Shown: positions 9,893 to 21,029 of the stretch, in pieces | Layout: the number at the start of each line of letters is the position of its first letter | Position numbering within the stretch: position 1 is the stretch's first letter | Assembly: GCF_024347355.1 (NCBI RefSeq) | Contig: NZ_AP025466.1 | Coordinates: forward strand, 1,302,001-1,366,000 | Length of the DNA stretch: 64,000 nt | Source of the DNA: Vibrio chagasii | GTDB lineage: Bacteria; Pseudomonadota; Gammaproteobacteria; Enterobacterales; Vibrionaceae | Direction: 5' to 3' | The notes under the pieces: model-generated | What the model was told of the DNA's origin: nothing | What the model saw: the letters and a program-made list of their open reading frames with translations, nothing else | Database searches by the model: none | Translations under genes and position numbers: made by a program

Positions 9893-11428
9893 CTAGAGAA
9901 GTTCAGGAATAAAGTTAGCGATGATAGACACATCGCTGAAGTTGCGATAGCCGCGCACCATGATGCTGAATTCACCCGCAGGTTTGTTCAGTACACATTG
10001 TTCATTGCTGCTATTCTGGTACGGGCGGCAGTCAAAGTCCGCTTTCGATACCACACCGTTATATTTGACGTATAAGTCGGCATCGCCACTGCGAGGCCCC
10101 GTTATGGTTACGGTCAATTGCCCTGCGTATTCCGTCGTTACGGTAAAGAATTGCTCTTCACCGTAACCTGCGGATAGTCCTTCAATAGGGACGTCATACT
10201 GAAGTTCTGTTGGACCTGCAACAGGTGAATCCAAACTAGTTTCAACGAGATAAGCAATCGCCAACTTAGCGAACTTTGAGGCATGGGTTGCAGTCGGGTC
10301 TGAGTTCTCAATCGTATCATGCTGAGTGTGGATGCTAGGGTTGTAGTCGTTGAACATGCTCTCGAACGGCATAGCTGCTGAGTAGCCGACGTTGTGCCAT
10401 GAGGCGTGATCGGAACAGGCATAACCACAACGGTCGAAACTGTAACTGATGTCGCTAGCATAGGTGTCAATCAACTCACTTAGGTAAGCCGTTAGGTTGC
10501 TGTCGGTATAATCCGTGATGAAGGTGATATCGTGCGCCGAGCCATTGTAGTTAGTCATGTCCAACTGAAGTACAGAGACAACATTTGCTTGTTCGTCTCT
10601 AAGTGCATTAGCCACATCTTGTGAGCCACGCAGCCCCACTTCTTCAGCCGCATAGCCATAGAACTTGATGGTTTTGTCTGGCTGAATACCACTAGCTATC
10701 ATCAAACGCAGCGATTCAGTAACGGTAGCAATTCCCGACGCATCATCGTCTGCTCCTGGAGAGATTGTCCCTTCGCTCGTCCAAGAACCAACAGTTGAGT
10801 CGAGGTGTCCGCCAACGACAACGATCTCTTCTGGATACTTCGCGCCAAGTAAGGTGACTTCGACAGACTTTTGCGGATATTCTGCGTGCGTGATTTGGCG
10901 TGCCGAAGCGTATGGCACATCTTCGATTTCCCTTTTCCAACGATCTAGCAGCCAATCTGAAGCAGCAACACCCGTAGAAGTGGTATAAAAACGGTTGGTG
11001 AAGTCGGTTAGATTTTCGATGGTCGTAACCATGTTGCTTGGCTCAACCTGAGCGAGTAAATCATTCACTGTATCTTGATGGCTGATCGCCGGTTTTTCGA
11101 AGGTGCTCATTGTCAGCGGCATTGCGGCAGCTTTTAATGCGCTAGCCTTGTCTTCATGAACCATGTAGCCACCACAGCGGTGAGTTTCTTCGTGCATGTG
11201 GCTAGAAAGTTTAGCCAACTGTTTTGCGTTGATTTTTGCAATGATGGAGTGTTTATTTCCATTCACAGCTGGGTATACCGTTGCGCCGTGTTCAACTATC
11301 AGGTGCTGAGCGTCAGCATCGGTTGTGATCCAAACTTCTGAGCTTGCTGGCGGTGTGATTCCTAAAGATGCATAAGCCGTAGCGCTGCCAAATAGAGCCA
11401 TAGCGAGGATACTTTTTTGAATAGCCAT
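9893..11428 (-). CDS. Secreted M28 leucyl-type aminopeptidase with C-terminal PPC domain
   Basis: Secreted di-zinc aminopeptidase that removes N-terminal residues from extracellular peptides, of the Vibrio proteolyticus aminopeptidase type. A signal peptide covers ~1-20 (ending AYA/SLG), followed by a propeptide to ~120. The M28 catalytic domain shows the metal ligands in order: His208 (GGHLDS), Asp228 (GADDDASG), the Glu262/263 pair (AEEVGL), Asp290 (LQLDMT) and His367 (SIHTQHDT). The disulfide pair CGYAC is at 334-338. Residues ~410-505 form a pre-peptidase C-terminal (PPC) domain (SGDADLYVKYNG). The 511-residue length fits pre-pro-enzyme plus PPC. It lies downstream of the vibriolysin-like gene on the same strand, so endo- and exopeptidase probably act together on extracellular protein. 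Confidence 0.93.
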   Translation of the reverse strand: MAIQKSILAMALFGSATAYASLGITPPASSEVWITTDADAQHLIVEHGATVYPAVNGNKHSIIAKINAKQLAKLSSHMHEETHRCGGYMVHEDKASALKAAAMPLTMSTFEKPAISHQDTVNDLLAQVEPSNMVTTIENLTDFTNRFYTTSTGVAASDWLLDRWKREIEDVPYASARQITHAEYPQKSVEVTLLGAKYPEEIVVVGGHLDSTVGSWTSEGTISPGADDDASGIATVTESLRLMIASGIQPDKTIKFYGYAAEEVGLRGSQDVANALRDEQANVVSVLQLDMTNYNGSAHDITFITDYTDSNLTAYLSELIDTYASDISYSFDRCGYACSDHASWHNVGYSAAMPFESMFNDYNPSIHTQHDTIENSDPTATHASKFAKLAIAYLVETSLDSPVAGPTELQYDVPIEGLSAGYGEEQFFTVTTEYAGQLTVTITGPRSGDADLYVKYNGVVSKADFDCRPYQNSSNEQCVLNKPAGEFSIMVRGYRNFSDVSIIANFIPELL

Positions 11429-11504
11429 TTGATGTCCTTTTTATCGTTATATTTTTGTTTTTTATTGTTTTAGCTATGAGGATTTTCATTACCCACATAG
11501 TCAA

Positions 11505-11524
11505 AGGGCCCCTTTCGGAGCCCT
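11505..11524 (-). terminator. Hairpin between vibriolysin and aminopeptidase genes
   Basis: Stem AGGGC/GCCCT plus two inner C-G pairs around TTTC, 15 bases after the metalloprotease stop. The following T-tract on the minus strand is short, so termination may be partial and allow some readthrough into the aminopeptidase gene. Confidence 0.6.
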
Positions 11525-11538
11525 GAATTAACTATCGA

Positions 11539-14447
<2,909 letters not shown>

Positions 14448-14723
14448 TTACTGTTTCTTACCGCCAACTTGAACGTAGTCGATACCGATAATGCGGTTGA
14501 TGATACCAAGGGCGGAGCTTGTGTCAGAGTTTGTTGAACGGATGGTATCAACACTTGCGCCTTCAGGAACCAGTTCCATTGCACGATCTTGTGTGTTACC
14601 AGGAATTTGGAAGCCTACGATATTGAAGCTTTCAGCGTGCGCTGTGTACACTTCATCGTTGTGGCTAATACCTGAACAGCCTGCAAGAGAGACAATGCCC
14701 AAAACAACTAATAACTTTTTCAT
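14448..14723 (-). CDS. Small lipoprotein of unknown function
   Basis: 91 residues beginning MKKLLVVLGIVSLAGCS. The lipobox LAGC predicts lipidation at Cys16. The start is the ATG at 14723 because AAAGG lies seven bases upstream; longer open frames upstream have no ribosome site. The mature part is short (~75 residues) with a GFQIPGNTQDRAMELVPEGASVDTI core and a glycine/isoleucine-rich end (IINRIIGIDYVQVGGKK). The pattern is reminiscent of the small TRL-like lipoprotein families, but I cannot confirm that. It is a single gene with its own terminator, downstream of the two-component system on the same strand. Confidence 0.75.
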   Translation of the reverse strand: MKKLLVVLGIVSLAGCSGISHNDEVYTAHAESFNIVGFQIPGNTQDRAMELVPEGASVDTIRSTNSDTSSALGIINRIIGIDYVQVGGKKQ

Positions 14724-14869
14724 AAACATACCTTTAGAATAATTGGGATCTAGAGGGTTACCCTTTGGCACTCATGACTCATAAAGAACGTCGGAGCGGT
14801 TCTTCGCCGCACTCAAGTGACAAGCCATCAATAGCGGTACCAAGGCTATCTAGATCGAATAAATGGATA

Positions 14870-14886
14870 GGGAGACAGTGTCTCCC
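14870..14886. other. Perfect 17-bp dyad between histidine kinase and lipoprotein genes
   Basis: GGGAGACAGTGTCTCCC is a perfect inverted repeat around a central G. It lies 37 bases after the kinase stop and ~150 bases upstream of the lipoprotein ATG. There is no U-tract, so it is either a factor-binding site for the lipoprotein promoter or a 3' hairpin of the kinase mRNA. Confidence 0.45.
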
Positions 14887-14922
14887 AACCGATGTGAGCA
14901 TTATTCCAGAGGTGTTTTGTCG

Positions 14923-16242
14923 TTACTGTATGGCTTTGTCAGCTGCTTCGTTACACAGTGGAAAAGTGATGGTGAAGACCGCACCTTTCAAGCTTGGGCT
15001 TTGAGCAATTTGGACGGTTGCATGGTGTTGGGCGCAGATTTTATGGACGATAGATAACCCTAAGCCATGACCACTCTTCGCTTTGTTACGTGCTTTGTCG
15101 CCAACATAAAAGGGATCGAATAGGTGTGCTCGGTGTTCTTCTGCAACGCCATCACCATCGTCGTGCACCGCGATTTGCAGCTGCTCTTGGTGTTTAGTTA
15201 CTTCAATTGAAATCTGTGTGCGTGCAAATTTCATGGCGTTACGTACGAGGTTATCCAAAGCACGATTGAGCAGGGTTTCGTCAGCGACTATCGATTGCTT
15301 GTGTTCTGGTAAGTAAAGGTCAATACTGAGCGCGGTCTCTTTGCTCCAGCGCGTCGTCGCGTGCTCGAGAAAGTCTTTTATTTCCAATGGCTGCTGTAGG
15401 CTTTCGAGTTCAGTGCTGTCGAGCTTGGCATAATACAAAAGCTCATCAACCATCTTCTCCATCTCTTCCGTGTCTTCAACAATGCTCTCAATGGTTTTCT
15501 CTTGTTCTTCGCTTAACGGCGTGTCTTTCAGCATTTCAGCTTGCCACTGAATACGAAATATTGGTGTGCGCAGTTCATGAGCGACCGCATTGGTGAGCGA
15601 GCGATTACTTTCAATTAAGCGGTGAATCCGATCGGCCATGAGGTTGAAGGACTTGTTCAATGATCCAATCGCAATGCCACTTGAGGTTTCAGCGCGCGAA
15701 GAGAGGTCCCCTTCTGCAAAGCTGAGAGTGGCAGATTCTAGCTTTTTAACTCGGCGGAATATGACCAGTACGTGGCATAAGCCATATAAGATAAAGCTTC
15801 CTAAAAAGAACAACCAAATAAGATCATCCTCTAACTCTATCTTTTGCCTAACAAACGCTTCGCTGTTGGGGAGGTAGTGGTAAGTGTTGTCACTACTTGC
15901 TAAGCGAAACCACAGGTCACGTTCGTCATCATGAAAGATAAAGGAGTCTGGATGAGCAATGAAGAATTGTGAAACGGGGTCTGGTATTTCATCTTGTGGG
16001 CTGAGGATCACCAGTTTATTTCGTGTGGTTTTGACAAACTGGTTTATTGCTTGATGAGCAGCTTCAAGCCCTTGATTCTTAACGATGTTTTCTATCAGCT
16101 GTTGATGGGCTGCCGCTTCATAATCTTGCAGTACATATTCGTAGTCAGTATTGAGCTGATAGACACTGATTTCATAGGCGATAATACCTGCCATAAAACA
16201 AACTAACAGCCCTATTAGGGACTCCAAATAGATACGTCGCAT
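14923..16242 (-). CDS. RstB-like sensor histidine kinase
   Basis: Inner-membrane sensor kinase of the EnvZ/RstB class, 439 residues. TM1 is ~8-27, a periplasmic sensor covers ~28-140, TM2 is ~141-162, then HAMP (~163-215). The DHp domain has the phospho-acceptor His222 in AVAHELRTP, followed by the ATPase domain with N-box NLVRNAMKFA, G1 DDGDGV, F-box LFDPFY and G2 SGHGLGLSIV. It follows its response regulator by 36 bases, and the pair is cotranscribed. Length and domain sizes match E. coli RstB (433 residues). The signal is not known from sequence. Confidence 0.92.
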   Translation of the reverse strand: MRRIYLESLIGLLVCFMAGIIAYEISVYQLNTDYEYVLQDYEAAAHQQLIENIVKNQGLEAAHQAINQFVKTTRNKLVILSPQDEIPDPVSQFFIAHPDSFIFHDDERDLWFRLASSDNTYHYLPNSEAFVRQKIELEDDLIWLFFLGSFILYGLCHVLVIFRRVKKLESATLSFAEGDLSSRAETSSGIAIGSLNKSFNLMADRIHRLIESNRSLTNAVAHELRTPIFRIQWQAEMLKDTPLSEEQEKTIESIVEDTEEMEKMVDELLYYAKLDSTELESLQQPLEIKDFLEHATTRWSKETALSIDLYLPEHKQSIVADETLLNRALDNLVRNAMKFARTQISIEVTKHQEQLQIAVHDDGDGVAEEHRAHLFDPFYVGDKARNKAKSGHGLGLSIVHKICAQHHATVQIAQSPSLKGAVFTITFPLCNEAADKAIQ

Positions 16243-16278
16243 AATTGTTCTCTTTCATTACGCTCGTACTGAGCGAGG

Positions 16279-16983
16279 TTAATGCCAAGCGGTGGAAACA
16301 AATAAGTAACCTTTACCGCGAATGGTCTGAATTTTTTCTGCTGGCGCATGGTCGTCACCCAGTATTTTTCTCAGGCGTACGACTTTGTTATCAATGGTTC
16401 TATCAATCCCGTCATACTCAATGCCGCGCAACGTTTTTGTTAAATAGTCGCGAGATAGTGGTGTATCTGGGTTACTCGCTAATAGCCAGAGTAGGTCAAA
16501 CTCACTGTCGGTAAGTGACAAAACCTCACCCGCCAGTTCGCATTTCTTATAGGTGTTTTTCAACAACAGTTGATCGAACTGTAGGCTGTCCGAGTCATCG
16601 GCTGAAGCGGTGTTAGCGTCTTGGCGGCGTAATAATGAACGAACTCTTGCAAGCAGAACTCTTGGTTTGATTGGCTTGGTGACATAGTCATCAGCCCCTG
16701 TCTCTAAGCCTGCGACATGATCAAAGTCGTCATCGCTAGCGGTGAGCATCAGAATTTTACCTTTGTAATGTGTACGCGTCTGTCGGCAGATTGTAAGTCC
16801 GTCGCTTACAGGAAGCATCAGATCCAATAAGACAATGTCTGGCTGTTCAGCGAGGATGGTCTGTGCAGCACTGCTGCCATCATCGAGTACCGAGACGTCA
16901 AAGTCTTGTGCGATAAAGTAGTCTTGCAACATTCTTTGAAGCTTCAAATCATCTTCCACGATGATCATTCTAGGTTTTGTCAT
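16279..16983 (-). CDS. RstA-like OmpR-family response regulator
   Basis: DNA-binding response regulator of 234 residues. The receiver domain (1-120) has acidic pocket EDD at 10-12, phospho-acceptor Asp54 (VLLDLMLP), Thr in MLTASD and Lys in VTKPIKP. The OmpR-type winged-helix domain (~135-230) ends with the usual DRTIDNKVVRLRKIL...IRGKGYLF block. It is the first gene of the operon with the kinase. The receiver reads close to RstA (TICRxxRxxxxGKI), so I call it RstA-like rather than assigning the symbol. Confidence 0.92.
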   Translation of the reverse strand: MTKPRMIIVEDDLKLQRMLQDYFIAQDFDVSVLDDGSSAAQTILAEQPDIVLLDLMLPVSDGLTICRQTRTHYKGKILMLTASDDDFDHVAGLETGADDYVTKPIKPRVLLARVRSLLRRQDANTASADDSDSLQFDQLLLKNTYKKCELAGEVLSLTDSEFDLLWLLASNPDTPLSRDYLTKTLRGIEYDGIDRTIDNKVVRLRKILGDDHAPAEKIQTIRGKGYLFVSTAWH

Positions 16984-17186
16984 TCCATTATCAGCCTTAT
17001 CGTGTGTTTAATTTATGAGATTTCGTGAGTGCAATTATCTTACTCGGATAATCATAGTTGCATATTCGGTTCGAATGCTTCACGAAAAATACCTGATGCA
17101 AATGATTAAACACTTTATAAGTTAGTTCAATGCTGAATTGGCATTTATAACAAAAATAAAAAACATTGTTCAAATGTAAGACTGGC

Positions 17187-17340
17187 CGCCACCAAACCCA
17201 ATTTTCGAATGGGTTTAATGGCGAGGTTCTATTTCAAGAGACTAGATGTAAAGCGGTAGGTGCACTAAGCCATACCCAATGGGATACTTGGAACTCTCGG
17301 GTGACTTTCAATAAGCCTGGAGGCAGTCCCGTTTTTTCGA
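17187..17340 (+). ncRNA. Structured leader RNA candidate with terminator-like end
   Basis: Non-coding segment upstream of the lipoprotein gene at 17436. First element: an interrupted 12-bp hairpin with CGCCA (17187-17191) pairing TGGCG (17219-17223), an internal loop CC/AA, then AAACCCA (17194-17200) pairing TGGGTTT (17210-17216). Second: CCC/GGG at 17275-17283 with TA/TA extension. Third: CGGG (17299-17302) and ACT (17305-17307) pairing AGT (17325-17327) and CCCG (17328-17331), enclosing GCC-TGGA-GGC, followed directly by TTTTTT (17332-17337), as in an intrinsic terminator. Together with the SD-masking hairpin at 17406-17428 this is the layout of a cis-regulatory leader. It does not match a riboswitch consensus I know. 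It could alternatively be a free-standing small RNA. The 77-codon open frame across it is not credible as a gene. Confidence 0.5.
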
Positions 17341-17405
17341 GTATCAGTCGCTGTACATTCTATTACATTCCCACTACAGATAGTTTGAAGTCTAAATAAT
17401 AGAAT

Positions 17406-17428
17406 TTCCCCATCTTACGTTTGGGGAA
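17406..17428 (+). promoter_or_regulatory. Hairpin masking the Shine-Dalgarno of the 17436 lipoprotein gene
   Basis: TTCCCCA (17406-17412) pairs perfectly with TGGGGAA (17422-17428) around a 9-base loop. The right arm contains GGGGA, the ribosome-binding sequence eight bases before the ATG at 17436. Folding would block initiation, a classic expression platform. Confidence 0.65.
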
Positions 17429-17435
17429 TCATTGC

Positions 17436-18527
17436 ATGAAGTACTATCGAAACGCGTTGTTGGCATTACCATTAATCCTGTTAGCTGGATGCCAGTCTGG
17501 CTCCAACACAATGAAGAAACAATTACCTCAACCCAAAGCCGATTACGTGTTCTCATCGGCCAAGCTAGGAGAGTTGTATCAAGAGCGAGAAGAGATCCAA
17601 GAAGCCTTCATACTGAATTACGATGGTGTGCAGTACGAGAAAGTGATGTTTGCCGAGGACATAAGTGAGCAGAAGAAAGTCATCAGGCTTGTCGACCGAC
17701 TGGGTCAAACCATTGACGTGTATTTCCCCGATGCTGGAGTTGATACCTGTGGCGTTTACAAGGAAGGCAACTTCTATGATGCGTTTGAGTGCAATGCTGC
17801 ACAGCGCTCAGTGTCGAATGAAACCACGTTAATCCAAACGACAACTAGTGACAGAAAACAGCCTATTGAATTTGAGTTCTATACCGAAGCGTTAGATTAC
17901 GTGACAACGCTAGGCTCTACGGTTCTAAACCGCTCTCTACAAGATAACAAAGTCACGGTTACCACTTCGTTCGCTTTTCAAGCCTTTTACCGAGATAGAT
18001 TTAATGAGCCCGGTGTTGGTGAGCGCATTGACTCAACGTTAGGCGTATCAACCTATTCTCAGCTGTTTGATATTGTGAAGTTATCTCAAGGCCGAGATAT
18101 GACATTAAAGTTCGATAATCATATTGGGGGGAGTGGCGATGATGAAATCAACATGTACACCGGACGCATGATCCATAGCAATAAGATGACAACCATCGTG
18201 ACTCCAAGAGGGTCGGTTTTCTCGGGTGGTACGGACTTATTCGCAGCGGGTTACCCACGTATTTTACAACGTGCAGACACCAGTAAAGCCATTGAACAGA
18301 ATAAGCAGGTTGGTGTGCATAGTTGGGCTGAGGGAGATAAAACCGCGAAAGAATTTCCTTACACTAACGAGAGCCATCGCAGCCAAGCGACTTACTTTAA
18401 GAAGGTGATGGGAGACAAAGGGATCGCTTTTTATATGTTTACCCTAAATTCAGCCCCAGCTTCTGGTGAGTATTGGATGACGAAAGCGGACTCTGATAAA
18501 TACAGTTTCATTACCCGTATTGAGTAA
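17436..18527 (+). CDS. Lipoprotein of unknown function, possibly ClpP/crotonase fold
   Basis: 363 residues. Signal sequence MKYYRNALLALPLILLAGC with lipobox LAGC, so Cys19 is lipidated. I chose ATG 17436 because GGGGA is eight bases upstream and the signal peptide starts there; a TTG five codons earlier lies inside the hairpin. I do not recognise the N-terminal half. The C-terminal part reads like a ClpP/crotonase fold: HIGGSGDDEINMYTGRMI (~229-246), TTIVTPRGSVFSGGTDLFAAG (~252-272) with a possible nucleophile Ser263, and VGVHSW with His295. These match the GG-S/G-D, SAG and GxHS signatures of periplasmic ClpP-like proteases. This is inference. A strong terminator follows; the gene is transcribed alone behind the structured leader. 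Confidence 0.7.
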   Translation: MKYYRNALLALPLILLAGCQSGSNTMKKQLPQPKADYVFSSAKLGELYQEREEIQEAFILNYDGVQYEKVMFAEDISEQKKVIRLVDRLGQTIDVYFPDAGVDTCGVYKEGNFYDAFECNAAQRSVSNETTLIQTTTSDRKQPIEFEFYTEALDYVTTLGSTVLNRSLQDNKVTVTTSFAFQAFYRDRFNEPGVGERIDSTLGVSTYSQLFDIVKLSQGRDMTLKFDNHIGGSGDDEINMYTGRMIHSNKMTTIVTPRGSVFSGGTDLFAAGYPRILQRADTSKAIEQNKQVGVHSWAEGDKTAKEFPYTNESHRSQATYFKKVMGDKGIAFYMFTLNSAPASGEYWMTKADSDKYSFITRIE

Positions 18528-18565
18528 GTTTGGGGACGACAACTGATCATTCTCCACCGATTGCT

Positions 18566-18603
18566 AAAGGTTGATAGTGGCTTTGTCATTATCAACCTTT
18601 TTT
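18566..18603 (+). terminator. Intrinsic terminator of the lipoprotein gene
   Basis: Perfect 11-bp stem AAAGGTTGATA/TATCAACCTTT with a 13-base loop followed by Ts, about 40 bases after the stop. Confidence 0.92.
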
Positions 18604-18753
18604 GTGGTTTTTGTTTCCATTTCAACTTCATTCTCAAATTGAGAAAAATGAATAGCTCGAATATAAATCTTTGTTATGAAAGAATTTATTTTTCGGCACT
18701 ATACTTGCTCCTCTCCTCTTTACACGTTTCAGGCTAGTGAAAGAGGGAACAGA

Positions 18754-20436
18754 ATGAAAAATTGGAATTCAGTCATACTGCCGAGTTGCTTGGTGCCATG
18801 TGTCGCGATGGCGTTGACCACGGCGGATCTAACGTTTGAATCTGGCGCGGATGCGTCCAACTATTCAGCAAAAGGTAAACCTAATAATACGTATTCGGTG
18901 TCAGCATCACTGCCCCAAGACGTGCTAACCAACGTCTATTCGATGTTGCCTGAAGGTACCACCGTCAACAGCGCTTTTATTGCCCCTGAGCGCTACTCGA
19001 GCATCGACATTGATGATGAGTTGGACGGTGCAGAGTACGCCACAGCCACAATCACTTTTTTGAACGAAGGGGCGGGTTACCGTAACACTCTTGGTTACTT
19101 CGTTTTTGATACCAATAACCCTCCAGCTACTAAAGACGATATCAACGCACACGTCGTGGTGTTTCCTAATACGTCCGTTGCTGATGTTGGGGAAATGCAA
19201 GAAGGGGACTCCATCGATCTCAGTGTCCAGCTTACGGCAGGTCAAACATTAGCCTTTTTTATCATCTCGAATGGTTGGGGCTGGGAAGGATCTTATAACA
19301 ACATCCCGTGGCTTGGTGGCTGGGGCACACCTTTCTACAGCTATCCAGCGCTTAACCCTGAGGCGTCAGCTGACAATAGAAGACATAATGTTGCTTTCCT
19401 GGATACAGAGAATGAGTTTTTGGTACTTGGCTTTGAGGATATTTATCGTCCAACGGGAGACAACGATTTTAATGATTTGATCTTTACTGTTGAAGTTACG
19501 CCATTTATTGCTGTTGATGGGGTTAACGAAGATGGCACAACAGACTCAAAATATGAGGTGCTTGTCCAAGAGAACAATGAAGATGTGACAGTGACAACCG
19601 TCTACCCAAGTTCGAACAGCTACGCAACGATCGCCTTTGAGGATAACTGGCCACTAAAAGGTGACTACGACTTCAATGATGTGGTTTGGCGCTACAAAGT
19701 GACGGAGCAGCTCAATGGTCAACGAGAACTTAAAAACTTGACCGTAGATTACACTCTTCAAGCGATGGGGGCAGGCTACTCGAATGGTTATGCAGTGAAA
19801 CTACCGAATGTTTTACCTGCGAACGTGGCATCTACCACACTCACTCGTAATGGCGTTGCCGTTGGTCACACGATTTTACAAGCGGGAGACAGTGAGACGA
19901 TATTGATGGTGTCAGAAAATCTAAGAGAGGATCTGGAAAACTTAGGTGAACTAACAGAGAGCTGTGTTTTCTACCGAACCCAAAGTGCGTGTTCTGGGGT
20001 ACAAAACGCTGACGTGCTTAACTACCAACTGTACGTGGAATTTACTACACCAGTATCACGTGATGATATAGGTTACCCACCTTATGACTCGTTTATCTTT
20101 GGAGCTGATGGTACTTATCACGGTGACTTCGTTGCGACCCCACCGGGTATGACGTGGCAAACTCACTTAAAAGAGTTTTCAGGTACAAGTGATATGAATG
20201 ACACCTTGTTCAACAGTCATGATGATAGCTCTTCAGGCTCTGAGTCGTTCAAAACCAGCAATAACATGCCATGGGTTATTAATATTCGAGACGAATGGGA
20301 TCACCCTGTAGAACTGGTTGATATCAGTGATGCCTATACGTCATTCCCTACATGGGTAACCAGCAGCGGTGAAACTGATGGTGAATGGTATAAAGCACCG
20401 ACCACTAACAAAGTTATATCAGCGACGGATGAGTAG
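18754..20436 (+). CDS. Secreted LruC/DUF4114 domain protein
   Basis: Exported protein of 560 residues. The start is ATG 18754 (MKNWNSVILPS) preceded by AGAGGG; an upstream in-frame ATG at 18676 has no ribosome site. A short hydrophobic signal precedes ALTTADLTF. A DUF4114-type beta domain covers ~60-245 (NTLGYFVFDTNNPP, AFFIISNGWGWEG, ending GDNDFNDLIFTVEV). A LruC-type domain follows (~285-500, with KGDYDFNDVVWRYKV and LTVDYTLQAMGAGYSNGYAVKLP). Both domains carry Asp-rich D-x-D-F-N-D loops that probably bind calcium. It forms an operon with the poly-glycine lipoprotein 9 bases downstream. Such proteins are cell-surface or extracellular; no enzyme activity is suggested. Confidence 0.85.
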   Translation: MKNWNSVILPSCLVPCVAMALTTADLTFESGADASNYSAKGKPNNTYSVSASLPQDVLTNVYSMLPEGTTVNSAFIAPERYSSIDIDDELDGAEYATATITFLNEGAGYRNTLGYFVFDTNNPPATKDDINAHVVVFPNTSVADVGEMQEGDSIDLSVQLTAGQTLAFFIISNGWGWEGSYNNIPWLGGWGTPFYSYPALNPEASADNRRHNVAFLDTENEFLVLGFEDIYRPTGDNDFNDLIFTVEVTPFIAVDGVNEDGTTDSKYEVLVQENNEDVTVTTVYPSSNSYATIAFEDNWPLKGDYDFNDVVWRYKVTEQLNGQRELKNLTVDYTLQAMGAGYSNGYAVKLPNVLPANVASTTLTRNGVAVGHTILQAGDSETILMVSENLREDLENLGELTESCVFYRTQSACSGVQNADVLNYQLYVEFTTPVSRDDIGYPPYDSFIFGADGTYHGDFVATPPGMTWQTHLKEFSGTSDMNDTLFNSHDDSSSGSESFKTSNNMPWVINIRDEWDHPVELVDISDAYTSFPTWVTSSGETDGEWYKAPTTNKVISATDE

Positions 20437-20445
20437 GAGAGCAGC

Positions 20446-20955
20446 ATGAATAAGATCAGCAAATTAATCACCATGACATCCTTCTCACTCATAGTCAGTG
20501 CTTGTGGCGGCGGTGGAGGAGGTGGCGGTGGTAACACGAGTGCATCACCTGCACAGACTCCAGATGCGACACCGTCTCCAACGCCTGCTCAACTGCCTGC
20601 GTCAGCAATCCAACCAGCCGCGATCAGTACGTCTGACATTGTGGCGCCTGTTGGTTTCTCATTTGATATTGGGGAGAAGATCAGCTTGTCAATGGATTAC
20701 ACGGGAACGACGGCAGGGGCTCTTCATTTGTACTCTGAGTCAGCATTTGTCATGAGTAATGGTGATGTTGTTGCGGAGCCTACTTCTCGAATCACAACCG
20801 TTTATCCAACACACACCGATGTCGTAGAGTTAGAAGTCAATGGTAACTGGGAGCAGATCTATGCTCGTTGGGTGCCAATGAGTAGTAAGGAGCAAGAACA
20901 GAGCTGGGTGATCACACTTGATCAGTCGAGCAATAGTTACCATTTGGCTTTCTAG
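20446..20955 (+). CDS. Small lipoprotein with polyglycine and Pro/Thr linker
   Basis: 169 residues. Signal peptide ends at lipobox VSAC (Cys20), followed at once by nine glycines and a Pro/Ser/Thr-rich flexible linker (to ~50). The polyglycine after the lipidated Cys is a pattern seen in surface-exposed lipoproteins. The remaining ~115 residues form a beta-type domain (FSFDIGEKISLSMDYTGTTAG...). The start is nine bases after the LruC gene stop, with a GGAGAG ribosome site, so the two are translated from one mRNA. Inference: it anchors or chaperones the LruC protein at the outer membrane. Confidence 0.8.
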   Translation: MNKISKLITMTSFSLIVSACGGGGGGGGGNTSASPAQTPDATPSPTPAQLPASAIQPAAISTSDIVAPVGFSFDIGEKISLSMDYTGTTAGALHLYSESAFVMSNGDVVAEPTSRITTVYPTHTDVVELEVNGNWEQIYARWVPMSSKEQEQSWVITLDQSSNSYHLAF

Positions 20956-21003
20956 TAACGTGTCGCTTATCGACAAAATATTGAGCGATAGTATCTCCAA
21001 CGT

Positions 21004-21029
21004 AAAGTACCCAAATATTTGGGTACTTT
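21004..21029. terminator. Bidirectional intrinsic terminator after the LruC/lipoprotein operon
   Basis: Perfect palindrome AAAGTACCCAAAT/ATTTGGGTACTTT followed by T-rich sequence, ~50 bases after the lipoprotein stop. Confidence 0.9.

Noticed and set aside
10138..10955. Several 70-110-codon frames inside the aminopeptidase gene
   Set aside because: Same-strand or antisense shadows of the M28 gene with no ribosome sites and basic, low-complexity composition.
17187..17340. c-di-GMP (GEMM) riboswitch or CsrB-type sRNA
   Set aside because: The conserved GEMM core (AAACC, GGGACGCAAAGCC, GGTAGCGGGGTTACC) is absent, and there are too few GGA loops for a CsrB RNA.
17166..17399. 77-codon open frame upstream of the lipoprotein gene
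   Set aside because: It runs through strong RNA hairpins, has no ribosome site at its ATG, and shows no protein-like pattern I recognise; better explained as a structured leader.
20334..20537. Minus-strand frame with a polyproline N-terminus
   Set aside because: It is the antisense of the polyglycine tract of the lipoprotein gene; no independent support.
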